In this document: in pieces, positions 6,552-16,560 of the stretch
How positions within the stretch are numbered: the stretch's first letter is position 1
How the letters are laid out: every line of letters starts with the position of its first letter
Assembly (NCBI GenBank): GCA_017861355.1
Contig: JAGFXQ010000025.1
Coordinates: 1-25,026, forward strand
Reading direction: 5' to 3'
Source of the DNA: Bacillota bacterium
GTDB taxonomy: Bacteria; Bacillota; Clostridia; Lachnospirales; Lachnospiraceae
DNA length: 25,026 nt
The notes under the pieces: model-generated
Told to the model about the DNA's origin: nothing
What the model saw: only the letters and a program-made list of their open reading frames with translations
Database searches by the model: none
Made by a program: the position numbers and the translations under genes

Positions 6552-8851
6552 ATGATTAGAAGAGAGAAGGATTTATTCATACTGGATACCGAGAATACGA
6601 CTTACTGCTTTCATGTCATGCCATCCGGGCATCTGGAACATCTATATTATGGCCGTCGAATTAATCTGACCGGTGGCTACAACCCTTTGATACAGAAGGT
6701 AAACTTTATCGGAGGTACCCAGTTAGCATATTCCAAAGCGCATCCGGAGCTATCCTTGGAGGATGTCTGTCTTGAGATGTCTGCGATTTTCTGTTTCGGG
6801 ATGCAAGGTTACTGAAGAACAAAAGTGAACTGGAAGGTTTGCCATCCTCCTATAGAAAGATGGAAGTTGAAGAGACAGCAGATAGCTATCATAGTCTTGA
6901 GATTGAACTGGTGGATCAGAATTATGGGGTTACCGTAATACTAACTTATAGTGTATTTGAAGAAAGTGATGTAATTACAAGAAGCACCAAGGTGATCAAT
7001 CAATCAGTACATCCGATCTCACTGGAACGAATCATGAGTAACCAGCTGGATCTTGATTCTGACGACTATACAATTACCACCTTCCATGGTACCTGGGCTA
7101 GAGAAATGGAACGATCTCAAGCAAAAGCAGTTCCGGGAATCTTTGTTAATGACTCTAAGTCAGGAGTATCCGGAAATCGAAGTAATCCCTTCTTCCTGGT
7201 CAGTGAGAGTCATACCGATGAGGATTATGGCAACTGCTATGGCTTTAACCTGGTGTACAGCGGAAATCATTATGCAGCGATGCAGGTGAATAGTATGGGA
7301 AAGCTTCGCATTCTTCAGGGGTTGAGTCCATATCACTTTCAATACCGACTTAAGCCATCTGAGTATTTTGAGGCACCGGAAGCGGTCATGACATATTCGC
7401 CATCCGGCTTTAACGGAGTGAGCCAGAATATGCATCACTTTATCCGTAAGCACGTCGTTCGTGGTGAGTGGCGGGATAGAATACGTCCGGTACTGCTGAA
7501 CAGCTGGGAAGCGAATTACTTTAAGTTCAATGAGAGTAAATTAATGAAACAGGCAAAGAGTGCCAAGGAATTAGGGATTGAGCTATTTGTCCTGGATGAT
7601 GGCTGGTTCGGCTCTCGCAATGATGATACGTCATCCCTGGGTGATTGGAGAGAAAACCGTGAGAAGCTTAAGGATGGTTTAAAAGGCTTGGCCGATAAAA
7701 TCAATGCGTTGGGAATGGATTTTGGAATCTGGGTCGAACCTGAGATGGTTAATGAGAACAGTGAACTATATCGATCTCATCCGGATTGGGCAGTTCAGGT
7801 AAAAGGGACAGATCATACACTTGGACGAAACCAGATGATACTGGATTTGACCAGAGACGAAGTTTGTAGCTATCTGATCGACGAGATGAGCAGGATATTT
7901 GCCAGTGCTAATATTGCTTATGTAAAATGGGATATGAATCGAATCTTTTCGGACACCTATTCCGCTTCACTTGCTCCTGAACAGCAAAAGGAATTCAGTC
8001 ACCGGTATGTGCTTGGATTGTATCGAATTCTGGGTGAATTGACGAAGCGGTTCCCTAAGGTATTATTCGAAAGCTGCGCTTCCGGTGGAAACCGTTTTGA
8101 TCTGGGAATGCTATGCTATATGCCACAGATCTGGGCCAGTGATAATACGGATGCAATCTGCCGTTCAGAGATTCAATCCGGTTATAGCTATGGATACCCC
8201 ATGTCAGTGCTGGGGGCTCACGTATCCGGATGTCCGAATCATCAGACACTTCGCAATACATCTCTGGAGACACGTTATGAGGTGGCAGCCTTCGGACTCC
8301 TGGGCTATGAATGCAACCTGTCAGAGCTTAGTTCAGAAGAGAAGAAGCTGGTGGAAGAGCAAATAACCTTCTATAAGAGGTATCGTGAGGTATTCCAATA
8401 TGGTGATTACTATCGCATTAAGACAGGAGAAAATGGCATCTATCAATGGATGACGGTATCACAGGATCAGAAGACGGCATTGGGGCTGTTCCTTCAGAAG
8501 AACGTGAAGGCAAATTACAGCTATGGTTGCTTTAAGACCAAGGGTCTGGCTCCGGAGACAACATACCATATGACGAACCGGCAGCAAATCTTCAATATTA
8601 AGGAATTTGGTGACCTGATTAATATGATCTCTCCGATTCATATTAAGAAGGACTCGCTGGCTCATAATATTATCGCCATGGTGAAGAAGATGCCGGGCGA
8701 GATCGAGGATAACACTGCTTGCGGCGACTTATATAATCATGCAGGTGTCAAACTGAAGCAAGGCTTTGGTGGCACGGGATATAATGAGGAGATCCGGTTG
8801 TTCCAGGATTATGCATCCAGGCTATACCTTTGGGAAGCGGTGCAGAGATAG
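6552..8851 (+). pseudogene. GH36 alpha-galactosidase, disrupted by internal deletion and frameshift
   Basis: The gene is split. Codons from ATG 6552 (GAAGGGA at 6535-6541 is its ribosome binding site) encode the normal GH36 start as far as LSLEDVCLEMS, then leave frame and stop at 6815. GH36 homology resumes in the -1 frame at about 6785 with DFLFRDARLL and runs open to 8851. Relatives have roughly 20-25 residues between these points (YG..DFR.P..., recalled from the family), so the lesion looks like a small deletion rather than a single-base error. The catalytic barrel is intact: nucleophile Asp at 7931-7933 in YVKWDMNR and acid/base Asp at 8150-8152 in SDNTDA. The downstream part could start only at TTG 6839 or ATG 6860, with poor initiation signals. 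It is last in the tetR-GH2-GPH cluster. The enzyme would remove terminal alpha-galactose from raffinose-type sugars. Confidence 0.85.
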
Positions 8852-9030
8852 CAGGAAAGACAATATTGTGTCGATTTATAAAGAAAATCATCGGTTGGCT
8901 ATTTCTTCTTATGAGACTTTGTGATATAGTAAATTTGTCCTGTTTTAATAAATTTTGTTGAACAGAAATAATTCTCTTAAGAAGATCTTGGGAATAAATT
9001 TCTGCCGAAGTCTGAGGTGTATTAATACAA

Positions 9031-11109
9031 ATGATACGAAACACAAAAAAGAGTATTTATGAAACATATAAAAATTTCCTGGGAATAATGAAAAAATGGT
9101 ACAATGATATGTTGATCGATGAACAAAGCTTTCGCTTAAATAAAGAGGAAGTTAAGTTTTGGAAAAACCAAATGTTCTATATCACATCAACCGTTGTGCT
9201 TCTGGTTGGTGCGCCTTTGATGAGCTATGGTAGTTATGTTTTCTACCACAACGGTATGAGGGGTTATGCTTATGTAGAGCTTTTATTCTATGTATTGGGT
9301 GCTAGTTTTCTTATCCATAAGAGAATATCGATGGATATAAAAAAGCCCTTTTTAATTCTGATGATATATTCAGTTAGTATATTCTTGATTTTCTCAGCCG
9401 ATATATTGGGTAGTGGTTTGCTGGGAGTGCTATTTACGTTGATTTTGGCCGGTTGTATCCTTGACAAAAACCAGCTTATCCCTTTTCTGGTTATCAATTA
9501 TCTGGTATTTATTCTGATTACCATATTATTGTATACCGATCTCTTGACGGGGACAACAGTGATGCGATATAAAGAGGTATGGATGATTAATGCAGGAACA
9601 GCCCAAGGCTGCGGTCTCATGCTTCTTGTTCTGATGAATGCCATTTATAACGGACTGGAGAAACAGGCACAACTGATAAAACAGTCACAGGCAATTATTG
9701 CTGCAAGCGAGATAAAACATAAGGTAATGATAAAAAATATATCAGATGCGATTTTTGTTGTAAATCAGGTTGGAATCGTGTCCTATCACAGTCCTAACCT
9801 ACAAGAACATTTTCCTTGGATGTCACAGAATATGTTGGATCATTCATTGATTGAAGAATTTCATCCAAGTGATAGAGAATATCTACACAGTGCCTTAGAG
9901 GGACTACTAGTGCAACCGGAAAAAGGCGGTACGGTAGAAGTTAGGTATCTAAAAGGCGAGAGCACAGGATATGTTGAGATGACTGCAACAAATCTCCTTT
10001 GGGACGAAAATATCAAAGGGATTTTAATTAATTGCAGAGACATAACAGAACGTAAAATAAGGGAAGAAGAGATCATGTTCTTATATAAGCATGATTATCT
10101 TACTGGACTATGTAATCGGGCTGCTTATGAGATCGAGCTGAACCGACTCGATGATAGTCATTTCTATCCCTTGTCTATAATAATGGGTGATATTAATGGA
10201 TTGAAGATGATTAATGATTCTTTGGGTCACGATGAAGGTGATAAGCTCTTGCTCGCCATGGCAGAAATACTAAAAAGTTGTTGCAGGGAGGAAGATATAG
10301 TTACAAGACTGGGTGGCGACGAATTCATTATTGCTTTACCTAATATGGATTCGGAGCAAGCATTAGAGGTTATACAGAACATCTATGACACCTGTACGGA
10401 ATATAATAAGAAGGTGAATAATGAGATTTATCATATCAGTATCTCTCTGGGAGCTGCTACAAAGAAAGATAGCAAGGAAGATATAAAAAATGTGATTAAG
10501 CTTGCTGAGGATTTCATGTACAAGAGAAAGCTTCTGGAAGGAAGAAGTTTTCATAGTTCAGTGATAGCTTCTATGAAGACAGCGTTGTTTGAAAAAAGTT
10601 TTGAGACAGAACAACATGCAGACCGTTTAGTAGAACTGTCTAGAATGGTCGGTGAAGCAATCGGTCTCACAAGACAACAATTTGATGAGTTGGAGTTGTT
10701 AGCCGCACTTCATGATATTGGTAAAATTGGAATTAAGGATCAAATTTTAAACAAACCGGGCAAGCTGACAGCAGAAGAATGGATTGAGATGAAGAAACAT
10801 TCTGAAATTGGCTATCGTATTGCAATGTCCTCTCCGGAATTAATGTCGATTGCATTCTATATTCTGACTCATCATGAACACTGGGATGGAAGCGGATACC
10901 CACAGGCACTTGCGGGAGAAAGCATTCCCTTATTATCAAGAATTTTATCGGTGACAGATGCTTATGATGCAATGACACAGGATCGACCATACCGCAACGG
11001 TATGTCGAAGCAGGATGCCCTTGAAGAGATCACCTGTAATGCAGGAACTCATTTTGATCCCCAGATAGCCGAGCTTTTTGTTGAATTGATGAACAAGGAT
11101 AAGAATTAA
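9031..11109 (+). CDS. Membrane PAS-GGDEF-HD-GYP c-di-GMP signalling protein
   Basis: This 692-residue protein has an N-terminal block of about six hydrophobic helices (about residues 45-205), a PAS domain (about 225-345), a GGDEF diguanylate cyclase domain and a C-terminal HD-GYP phosphodiesterase domain. RLGGDEF is intact (GGDEF 428-432) and preceded at the right distance by an RxxD product-inhibition site (REED). The HD pair is H561-D562 and the HHEHWDGSGYP motif spans 614-624, both complete. It should therefore be able to make and degrade c-di-GMP, with membrane and PAS inputs choosing the balance. GAGGTG at 9013-9018 lies 12 nt before the chosen ATG. In-frame ATGs at 9088 and 9109 are alternatives. 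No terminator separates it from the decayed GH36 gene, but the topic changes, so it is probably its own unit. Confidence 0.93.
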   Translation: MIRNTKKSIYETYKNFLGIMKKWYNDMLIDEQSFRLNKEEVKFWKNQMFYITSTVVLLVGAPLMSYGSYVFYHNGMRGYAYVELLFYVLGASFLIHKRISMDIKKPFLILMIYSVSIFLIFSADILGSGLLGVLFTLILAGCILDKNQLIPFLVINYLVFILITILLYTDLLTGTTVMRYKEVWMINAGTAQGCGLMLLVLMNAIYNGLEKQAQLIKQSQAIIAASEIKHKVMIKNISDAIFVVNQVGIVSYHSPNLQEHFPWMSQNMLDHSLIEEFHPSDREYLHSALEGLLVQPEKGGTVEVRYLKGESTGYVEMTATNLLWDENIKGILINCRDITERKIREEEIMFLYKHDYLTGLCNRAAYEIELNRLDDSHFYPLSIIMGDINGLKMINDSLGHDEGDKLLLAMAEILKSCCREEDIVTRLGGDEFIIALPNMDSEQALEVIQNIYDTCTEYNKKVNNEIYHISISLGAATKKDSKEDIKNVIKLAEDFMYKRKLLEGRSFHSSVIASMKTALFEKSFETEQHADRLVELSRMVGEAIGLTRQQFDELELLAALHDIGKIGIKDQILNKPGKLTAEEWIEMKKHSEIGYRIAMSSPELMSIAFYILTHHEHWDGSGYPQALAGESIPLLSRILSVTDAYDAMTQDRPYRNGMSKQDALEEITCNAGTHFDPQIAELFVELMNKDKN

Positions 11110-11245
11110 GATAAAACGATCGTGGATGGAACATATATTTTTCTATCAATACGCTATATTAATTTATTAGAAGGATCTCTTTTTGCAATCAAAAATGACC
11201 TGATGGGGATATCACCTGAGAATATATGACTTAAGAAATAAAAGG

Positions 11246-11848
11246 ATGGTGTTAAAAATCAATAAAAATACGGAGGAAAGAATTCAGAGCATTGCATTCA
11301 AAGATTTTTTAGAAAAGGGTTATGAAGAATCAAATGTAAGAGATATCTGCAAGAAAGTGGATATTAAAGCATCTTCACTATATTATTATTATACTTCAAA
11401 AATAGATTTATTTTTTCACATTTATGATAATATTTGTAAAGAAAACCTTCGGTATCGCAACGACTTGGCGAATGCGAATAATTACAGCTCACCAATGCTA
11501 AGGTTAGGTGATATGTATAAAGGTATGATTCGTTATTATTCGAACGACATCGTAAAACAGAAGTTTTTACTAAGATATCAATTGTTTCCGCCAGAAGAGA
11601 TATCATATCTGTTGCATGAGAAATATCGTTTTTATTCAAATGAAGAGAATAATATTATTCTTCATTTGATTAATTTATGTATGAAAAGTGATTTGTTGAA
11701 TGGCAATATGAAACCTTTGGAAAGCTTACAGATCTATAAGAAAAATGAGAAAATGCAAATGATTGAAATGATAACTTATGGCACGAAGATGAGTAATGCT
11801 GAGCTCGATTTATCTTGGATAAAGATCTGGAATAGTATGAATTCATAG
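11246..11848 (+). CDS. TetR/AcrR-family transcriptional regulator
   Basis: This is a predicted DNA-binding regulator of about 200 residues. The helix-turn-helix spans about residues 10-55, with NVRDICKKVDIKASSLYYYY as the recognition part. The remainder is helical and of unknown ligand. The start is uncertain: AAAGG at 11241-11245 touches the ATG at 11246, so the GTG at 11249 is also possible. The stop overlaps the AGGAGG ribosome binding site of the next gene (11847-11852), and only 13 nt separate the two genes, so it is co-transcribed with the hybrid kinase. Pairing of a TetR regulator with a kinase is unusual. It may bind the palindrome at 14426-14443, but that is inference. Confidence 0.83.
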   Translation: MVLKINKNTEERIQSIAFKDFLEKGYEESNVRDICKKVDIKASSLYYYYTSKIDLFFHIYDNICKENLRYRNDLANANNYSSPMLRLGDMYKGMIRYYSNDIVKQKFLLRYQLFPPEEISYLLHEKYRFYSNEENNIILHLINLCMKSDLLNGNMKPLESLQIYKKNEKMQMIEMITYGTKMSNAELDLSWIKIWNSMNS

Positions 11849-11861
11849 GAGGAGTCGCATA

Positions 11862-14204
11862 ATGAAAACGGATAATAACATGCCCTTCAAGAAAGAAAAC
11901 GATATCTCAGGATATGATATGTGCTCTGTGAGTAATGGTTTTCTTGACAATTTTATCGATATCGTTTTAATTGTTAATAATGAAGGAAGGATATTATATG
12001 GTAATAAAAAGGCGCTAGAAACCTATGGTTATACTTATAATGAACTTATAACGAAAAGTATTATTGACATTCGAAGAGAAGAGGAATATCTGGTCAATAA
12101 GCAACTACAGGAAGCAATGCAAAACGGAATTGAATTCAAGACCTATCATTATAAGAAGGATGGAACTAAATTTCCGGTGGAGGTTAAATCAGTATACAAG
12201 GATGAAAGGGTTAAGAACGTTGTTGTGAGTATCATTAGGGATATCACAGATATGGTAATTTTATCGAAAACTGCAAGGATGTTTTCTGAAGCGATGGATA
12301 TTTTTGATGATACGATTGTCGGTCTGACAAAAGATTTCGAGATATTTCTTTGGAGTAAAGGTGCTGAGTTAAAACTGGGTTATTCAAAGGATGAAATTAT
12401 TGGTAAAAATATTAAACTATTAGTACCGGAAGATAAATTCAACGAGTATGAAACTAAGATTATGTTGGTTAGGGAAGGAAAGATTATTGATAAACTAGAA
12501 ACAAAACGACTACATAAAAAAGGACATTATATCGATGTATCTATTTCATTGGCACCACTTTTTAATGATCGAGGAGATTTTAATGGTGCGATTGGTATCT
12601 ATAAGGATATATCTGAGAAGATAGAGTTAGCGAAGAGATTAAAAGAACAGGAAGAAAGATGGAGATTAGCTCTGCAAGGTGGAAGTTTTTGCGTATGGGA
12701 TTATTTTTTGGAAAGCAAAAAATTGAGTAATTATGGAAAATGGAAAGAAATTCTCGGATACAACGAGGATGAGCTTAGTGATAATATCGAAGATTTGAGT
12801 GAACTGATCCATCCGGAGGATAGGGCAGATGCTATTAAACTTTATAACAATAATAGTGCCCAGGATTACCTCAAAGAATATCGGATCAAATGTAAAAACA
12901 ATGACTACAAATGGATCAGAACCAAAGGAAGAGTATTTGAATGGGATGAGTATGGTAAACCGAGTAGAATCGTTGGGACCCATGAAGATGTGACAAGCAG
13001 AAAAGTCATCGAAGAGGAAATAAGAGAAAAATGTATTCAACTAGAATTCTTAAAGCAAGAGGCAGATAATGCAAACAAAGCAAAGTCATTGTTTTTAGCC
13101 AATATGAGTCATGAAATACGGACACCGATTAATGGAATAATTGGTACAGTGCAGCTTTTACAATTAACCAATCTAACTTATGAGCAGGAGCGATATGCTA
13201 AACGATTGAAAGAAGCAGCGGATACACTTCTTTTGACGATTAATGATATCCTTGATATATCAAGAATAGAGTCCAACAATCTGTCGATGAATCAAGAGGC
13301 ATTTGATTTAAGAGATACAATTCGTAAAGTGTATGATATATTGTTAATCAATGGAAATGCAAAAGACTTGGAGATAAGTCTTTCTATTGATCCGGCGATC
13401 AATTACGGGCTCATCGGTGATGAACATAGATTAATGCAGGTGTTGAATAATTTAACAAGCAATGCAATAAAGTTTACAGACAAAGGAAAGATATCATTTC
13501 GTATAGTCAAGGTATGCACGACTAACAACAAAGAAAGAATCGACTTTATCATTCAAGACACCGGAATTGGAATTGAAGATAGTTATAAGGAAAAAATATT
13601 TCACAGTTTTAGTCAGGGTGACTTATCCTACGAAAAGAAATATTTGGGTTCTGGACTTGGTCTGGCAATAGCAAAAAGCATAGCCTTATTAATGGGTGGG
13701 GATATTATATTTACTTCAAAGATTGGAGAAGGAAGTAAATTTGTTTTTACCGGGGAATTTGAAATCTCAGAGACCCAGATGAAGCAAAATCAAGAAGGTA
13801 TTCCAGTTAATAATAAAAATAAGCTTGGTCCACAGAAGGAGAAAGTAATTCTGATCGTTGACGATAATTTAATAAATCAGGAGATTGTGCAAAATCTGAT
13901 ACAAAGGAAAGAATATCATTTTATAGCCGCTTATAATGGTAGAGAAGCACTGGATATTGTAAGAAAACAAGAGGTCGATCTTATTTTGATGGACATACAG
14001 ATGCCGGCGCTAAATGGTTTAGAAACCGCTAAAATAATTAGAACTGAAATGGCGGAAAAGAAACATATTCCAATCATTGCTATTACTGCTTATGCGATGA
14101 GTGAGGATGAAGAGAAATGCAAAGAAGCAGGTATGGATAGCTATATTTCAAAGCCATTCGAATTAGAGGCATTTTATCGAATGATAGAACTATATTTGGG
14201 ATAA
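11862..14204 (+). CDS. Soluble PAS-rich hybrid histidine kinase with receiver domain
   Basis: This 780-residue sensor has no clear membrane segment and is probably cytosolic. Three PAS domains lie at about residues 26-137, 140-255 and 265-385, the last of the PAS_3 type. A HisKA dimerisation domain follows with phospho-acceptor H417 in MSHEIRTP. The HATPase domain has the N box (NLTSNAIKF), the G1 box DTGIGIE and the G2 box GSGLGLA. A C-terminal receiver domain has acceptor D711 in LMDIQMP and a later SKPFE lysine motif. No HPt domain or cognate output regulator is encoded beside it, so its phosphorelay partner must lie elsewhere. AGGAGGAG at 11847-11854 is a strong ribosome binding site. A terminator follows. 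Confidence 0.95.
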   Translation: MKTDNNMPFKKENDISGYDMCSVSNGFLDNFIDIVLIVNNEGRILYGNKKALETYGYTYNELITKSIIDIRREEEYLVNKQLQEAMQNGIEFKTYHYKKDGTKFPVEVKSVYKDERVKNVVVSIIRDITDMVILSKTARMFSEAMDIFDDTIVGLTKDFEIFLWSKGAELKLGYSKDEIIGKNIKLLVPEDKFNEYETKIMLVREGKIIDKLETKRLHKKGHYIDVSISLAPLFNDRGDFNGAIGIYKDISEKIELAKRLKEQEERWRLALQGGSFCVWDYFLESKKLSNYGKWKEILGYNEDELSDNIEDLSELIHPEDRADAIKLYNNNSAQDYLKEYRIKCKNNDYKWIRTKGRVFEWDEYGKPSRIVGTHEDVTSRKVIEEEIREKCIQLEFLKQEADNANKAKSLFLANMSHEIRTPINGIIGTVQLLQLTNLTYEQERYAKRLKEAADTLLLTINDILDISRIESNNLSMNQEAFDLRDTIRKVYDILLINGNAKDLEISLSIDPAINYGLIGDEHRLMQVLNNLTSNAIKFTDKGKISFRIVKVCTTNNKERIDFIIQDTGIGIEDSYKEKIFHSFSQGDLSYEKKYLGSGLGLAIAKSIALLMGGDIIFTSKIGEGSKFVFTGEFEISETQMKQNQEGIPVNNKNKLGPQKEKVILIVDDNLINQEIVQNLIQRKEYHFIAAYNGREALDIVRKQEVDLILMDIQMPALNGLETAKIIRTEMAEKKHIPIIAITAYAMSEDEEKCKEAGMDSYISKPFELEAFYRMIELYLG

Positions 14205-14228
14205 TTTGTTTCATATAAGATGGGCTAA

Positions 14229-14320
14229 AAGGTTGTTGCAAAACATATAAGTGAGATTAAGGTAAGAAGAACATACATCCCTTAACATCCCATATATGTT
14301 TTGCAACAGCCTTTTTTTTG
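14229..14320 (+). terminator. Long-stem intrinsic terminator after the hybrid kinase
   Basis: A 21-bp stem (14229-14249 with 14293-14313, one G:T pair) is followed by eight T. The 43-nt apical region contains TTAAGG and CCTTAA, which can form an inner stem. The outer arms carry the core TTGCAAAACATATA and its complement. It ends the TetR-kinase transcript. Confidence 0.85.
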
Positions 14321-14394
14321 TGTGCATCAGCGGCTTGTGGAACTTTGTGAAAGACTCAAAATAAGAATAATTCTTAATGTGTTTATAATAGTAA

Positions 14395-14423
14395 TTGTAT
14401 CATAAAAAGATAGATGTTATAAT
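14395..14423 (+). promoter_or_regulatory. Sigma-A-like promoter of the kinase/response-regulator operon
   Basis: TTGTAT at 14395-14400 and a perfect TATAAT at 14418-14423 are 17 nt apart. The predicted start is near 14430, about 60 nt before the ATG at 14491 and inside the palindrome at 14426-14443. Confidence 0.7.
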
Positions 14424-14425
14424 TT

Positions 14426-14443
14426 ACCTAACAAGCGTTAGGT
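14426..14443 (+). promoter_or_regulatory. Operator-like palindrome at the transcription start
   Basis: ACCTAACAAGCGTTAGGT is a 7-bp inverted repeat with a 4-nt centre. It begins 3 nt after the -10 box, the usual place for a repressor site. Its size and symmetry suit a TetR-type dimer. Confidence 0.6.
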
Positions 14444-14490
14444 GAGTGCTTATATATCATGAATTGTTATGGCGATTGGGGTGAAAAATC

Positions 14491-16518
14491 ATGTTATGGA
14501 AGATAATATTTTCTGTAGTTGCATTATATAACATTGCTCTATCTATCTATGTATTTCAAAAAAAGGGTATTATTCCCGAGATTTTTATTATAAAACATTT
14601 CTGTGAGCGTGAACGAGCCGCCCCGAATTCGATTATCGATAGTATAGCAGAGGGGATTATGGTGGTTGATGATAGAGGGAATATAATTGATATAAATAAA
14701 GCTGCTAGTAGATTTATCCTATCTAATTTTAGTCAAAACATTACGAAGGGTTTTAATATTTACTCTATACTTTCTGTGTGGCCGGACTGGCTCCTGGCCT
14801 GCAATAACATGCAGTCCGTTGATTTTGAAATTGATACCATAGGCTTTGGTGGTAATAAATTTTATACGATTAGAGTGAATCCTGTTTTTGACCGACAACA
14901 TCGAATATGCGGTTCGGTCTCAACTGTGATTGATATCACTGACAGAAAGGTCAAAGAGGAGGAAAGGCTGCAATTAGCTGCGGAACAAAGTAATCAGCTG
15001 TTGCGAGAGCTGAAAGAAGACTTAAGTATACAACAGATGAAGGTTGATTCGATTTTTGATAACATGTCGGATCATTGTGTTGTGGTTGATAAAGAGGGCT
15101 ATTATATTAGGATGAATAAGGCAGCAAGAGAGTTCATTCCAGCACTGAAGGTAAGCCGGTTAGGGGATTGGTTACCGGCTGCAAAATATTACAATATTGA
15201 CGGTGACGAGATAAATGCGGATACGGTGCCTGCAGCCAGAGTTTTAAAGGGAGAAAAACTGTCTAATTTTAGATTGATCGTCAAGAATAAAGAGGAGGAA
15301 ATACATTTTAAGGTCAACGGGACACCTGTTTACGATGATAAGGGAGAGTTCTTATTTGGCATAATTTGCAGCTCAGATATTACTGAGCTGGTAGAATATG
15401 AAAAAGAAATAACATTCCAGAACATGCAATTAGAAACTATTATAAATACGATTTCTGATATGGCGATCTTGTCGATTACAGATAAAGCAGGCAACTTCTT
15501 GTTTTATAGCGATTCAGCCAATCATTATTTTGCCGAGAATACCTTTCGCGTAAAAATAGGTGATACCTATCAAAGAGATATGTATTTTAATGAAGATGGA
15601 AGTGAAATCATGCAACATAATATGCCGGTTTATCGGGTGCTTGCAGGAGAAAAGGTTACTAATTTTCATTATTTCATTAAGACTTCTGAAACTGATACTC
15701 ACTTCCTGTTTAGCGGGTCACCTATATATGACAAAAGTGGCATTTTGACCAATGCGGTTTTCTTTAATATTGATATTACGGAACAGGTTTTGCATAAAAA
15801 TTTAGTCCCTGTTACAGAGCATCTTAAAGAGTTAAATGCATTTAAGGATAGATTATTCACGGTTTTTTCTCATGATATACGAAATCCTATGGCTAATATG
15901 ATTAATCTGATTATGCTCTTGGGGGAAGATGAAGAGTATTATAATGATGAAAATAAAGAAATCTACTTGGCGGTTAAGGAGCAGGTTGATCATACTTATA
16001 AAATTATTGAGAATTTATTGGAATGGATACTAAACCAAAAAGAAGGATTAAATTATAAGCCGTTAATTATTAAGCTTTCTGACATGGTGCAAGAAATTAT
16101 GGCCTTGCATTATGTACAGGCGGGGATAAAAAAGATAAACATAATGAGTAATATAGATGGAGATATGCTGATATATGTGGATAGAAATATACTTGAGATG
16201 GTTTTGCGTAATCTTCTATCGAATGCGATTAAGTTCACTGATTACGGCGGTGTAATAACCTTTCAATCATATGAAACCGAGGATGAAGCGATTATCTCTG
16301 TTCAGGATACCGGTATTGGGATGGATTATAATCAAGCCGAAGAGCTCTTTACTACAACGAGTATCAATAATTCCATAGGAACTGCCGGTGAAATAGGGAT
16401 AGGCATCGGGCTATTAATGTGTAAGGAGTTCATCTCACTCGTGGGAGGCAAAATATGGGTGGATAGTTCGCCTGGGGTAGGCACCACTTTTTATTTATCA
16501 TTACCAAAGCATTCTTAG
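14491..16518 (+). CDS. Membrane-anchored multi-PAS sensor histidine kinase
   Basis: This 675-residue kinase has one N-terminal hydrophobic helix (about residues 3-22), three PAS domains (about 45-155, 183-300 and 308-430) with a short coiled coil between the first two, a HisKA domain with H461 in FSHDIRNP, and an HATPase domain with NLLSNAIKF, DTGIGMD and a G2 box GIGIGL. It lacks a receiver. PAS2 and PAS3 share the pattern of a conserved GEK(L/V)(S/T)NF segment, suggesting internal duplication. GGGGTG upstream of the ATG serves as the ribosome binding site. The response regulator starts 42 nt downstream, so the two form a two-component pair under the promoter at 14395-14423. The signal is unknown. 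Confidence 0.94.
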   Translation: MLWKIIFSVVALYNIALSIYVFQKKGIIPEIFIIKHFCERERAAPNSIIDSIAEGIMVVDDRGNIIDINKAASRFILSNFSQNITKGFNIYSILSVWPDWLLACNNMQSVDFEIDTIGFGGNKFYTIRVNPVFDRQHRICGSVSTVIDITDRKVKEEERLQLAAEQSNQLLRELKEDLSIQQMKVDSIFDNMSDHCVVVDKEGYYIRMNKAAREFIPALKVSRLGDWLPAAKYYNIDGDEINADTVPAARVLKGEKLSNFRLIVKNKEEEIHFKVNGTPVYDDKGEFLFGIICSSDITELVEYEKEITFQNMQLETIINTISDMAILSITDKAGNFLFYSDSANHYFAENTFRVKIGDTYQRDMYFNEDGSEIMQHNMPVYRVLAGEKVTNFHYFIKTSETDTHFLFSGSPIYDKSGILTNAVFFNIDITEQVLHKNLVPVTEHLKELNAFKDRLFTVFSHDIRNPMANMINLIMLLGEDEEYYNDENKEIYLAVKEQVDHTYKIIENLLEWILNQKEGLNYKPLIIKLSDMVQEIMALHYVQAGIKKINIMSNIDGDMLIYVDRNILEMVLRNLLSNAIKFTDYGGVITFQSYETEDEAIISVQDTGIGMDYNQAEELFTTTSINNSIGTAGEIGIGIGLLMCKEFISLVGGKIWVDSSPGVGTTFYLSLPKHS

Positions 16519-16560
16519 AAAAATACTGAGTCTGGAAGAAAGTATATGGAGGTGAATTGA

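Noticed and set aside
6779..6815. Programmed -1 frameshift joining the two GH36 parts
   Set aside because: There is no X-XXY-YYZ slippery heptamer in frame at the switch, and a family segment appears missing at the same point, which fits a deletion better.
8852..9030. c-di-GMP riboswitch or clear promoter before the membrane GGDEF-HD-GYP gene
   Set aside because: I found no GEMM core such as GCAAAGCC or tetraloop-receptor pattern, and no -35/-10 pair at 16-18 nt spacing. Only a short ACAATATTGT palindrome (8860-8869) is present.
12666..13040. Minus-strand open frame opposite the hybrid kinase
   Set aside because: It covers a clear PAS domain on the other strand and its product shows only low-complexity hydrophobic composition.
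14229..14313. Insertion-sequence ends or MITE
   Set aside because: The arms are followed at once by a T run, sit right after a gene end and show no flanking target duplication, so a terminator explains them.
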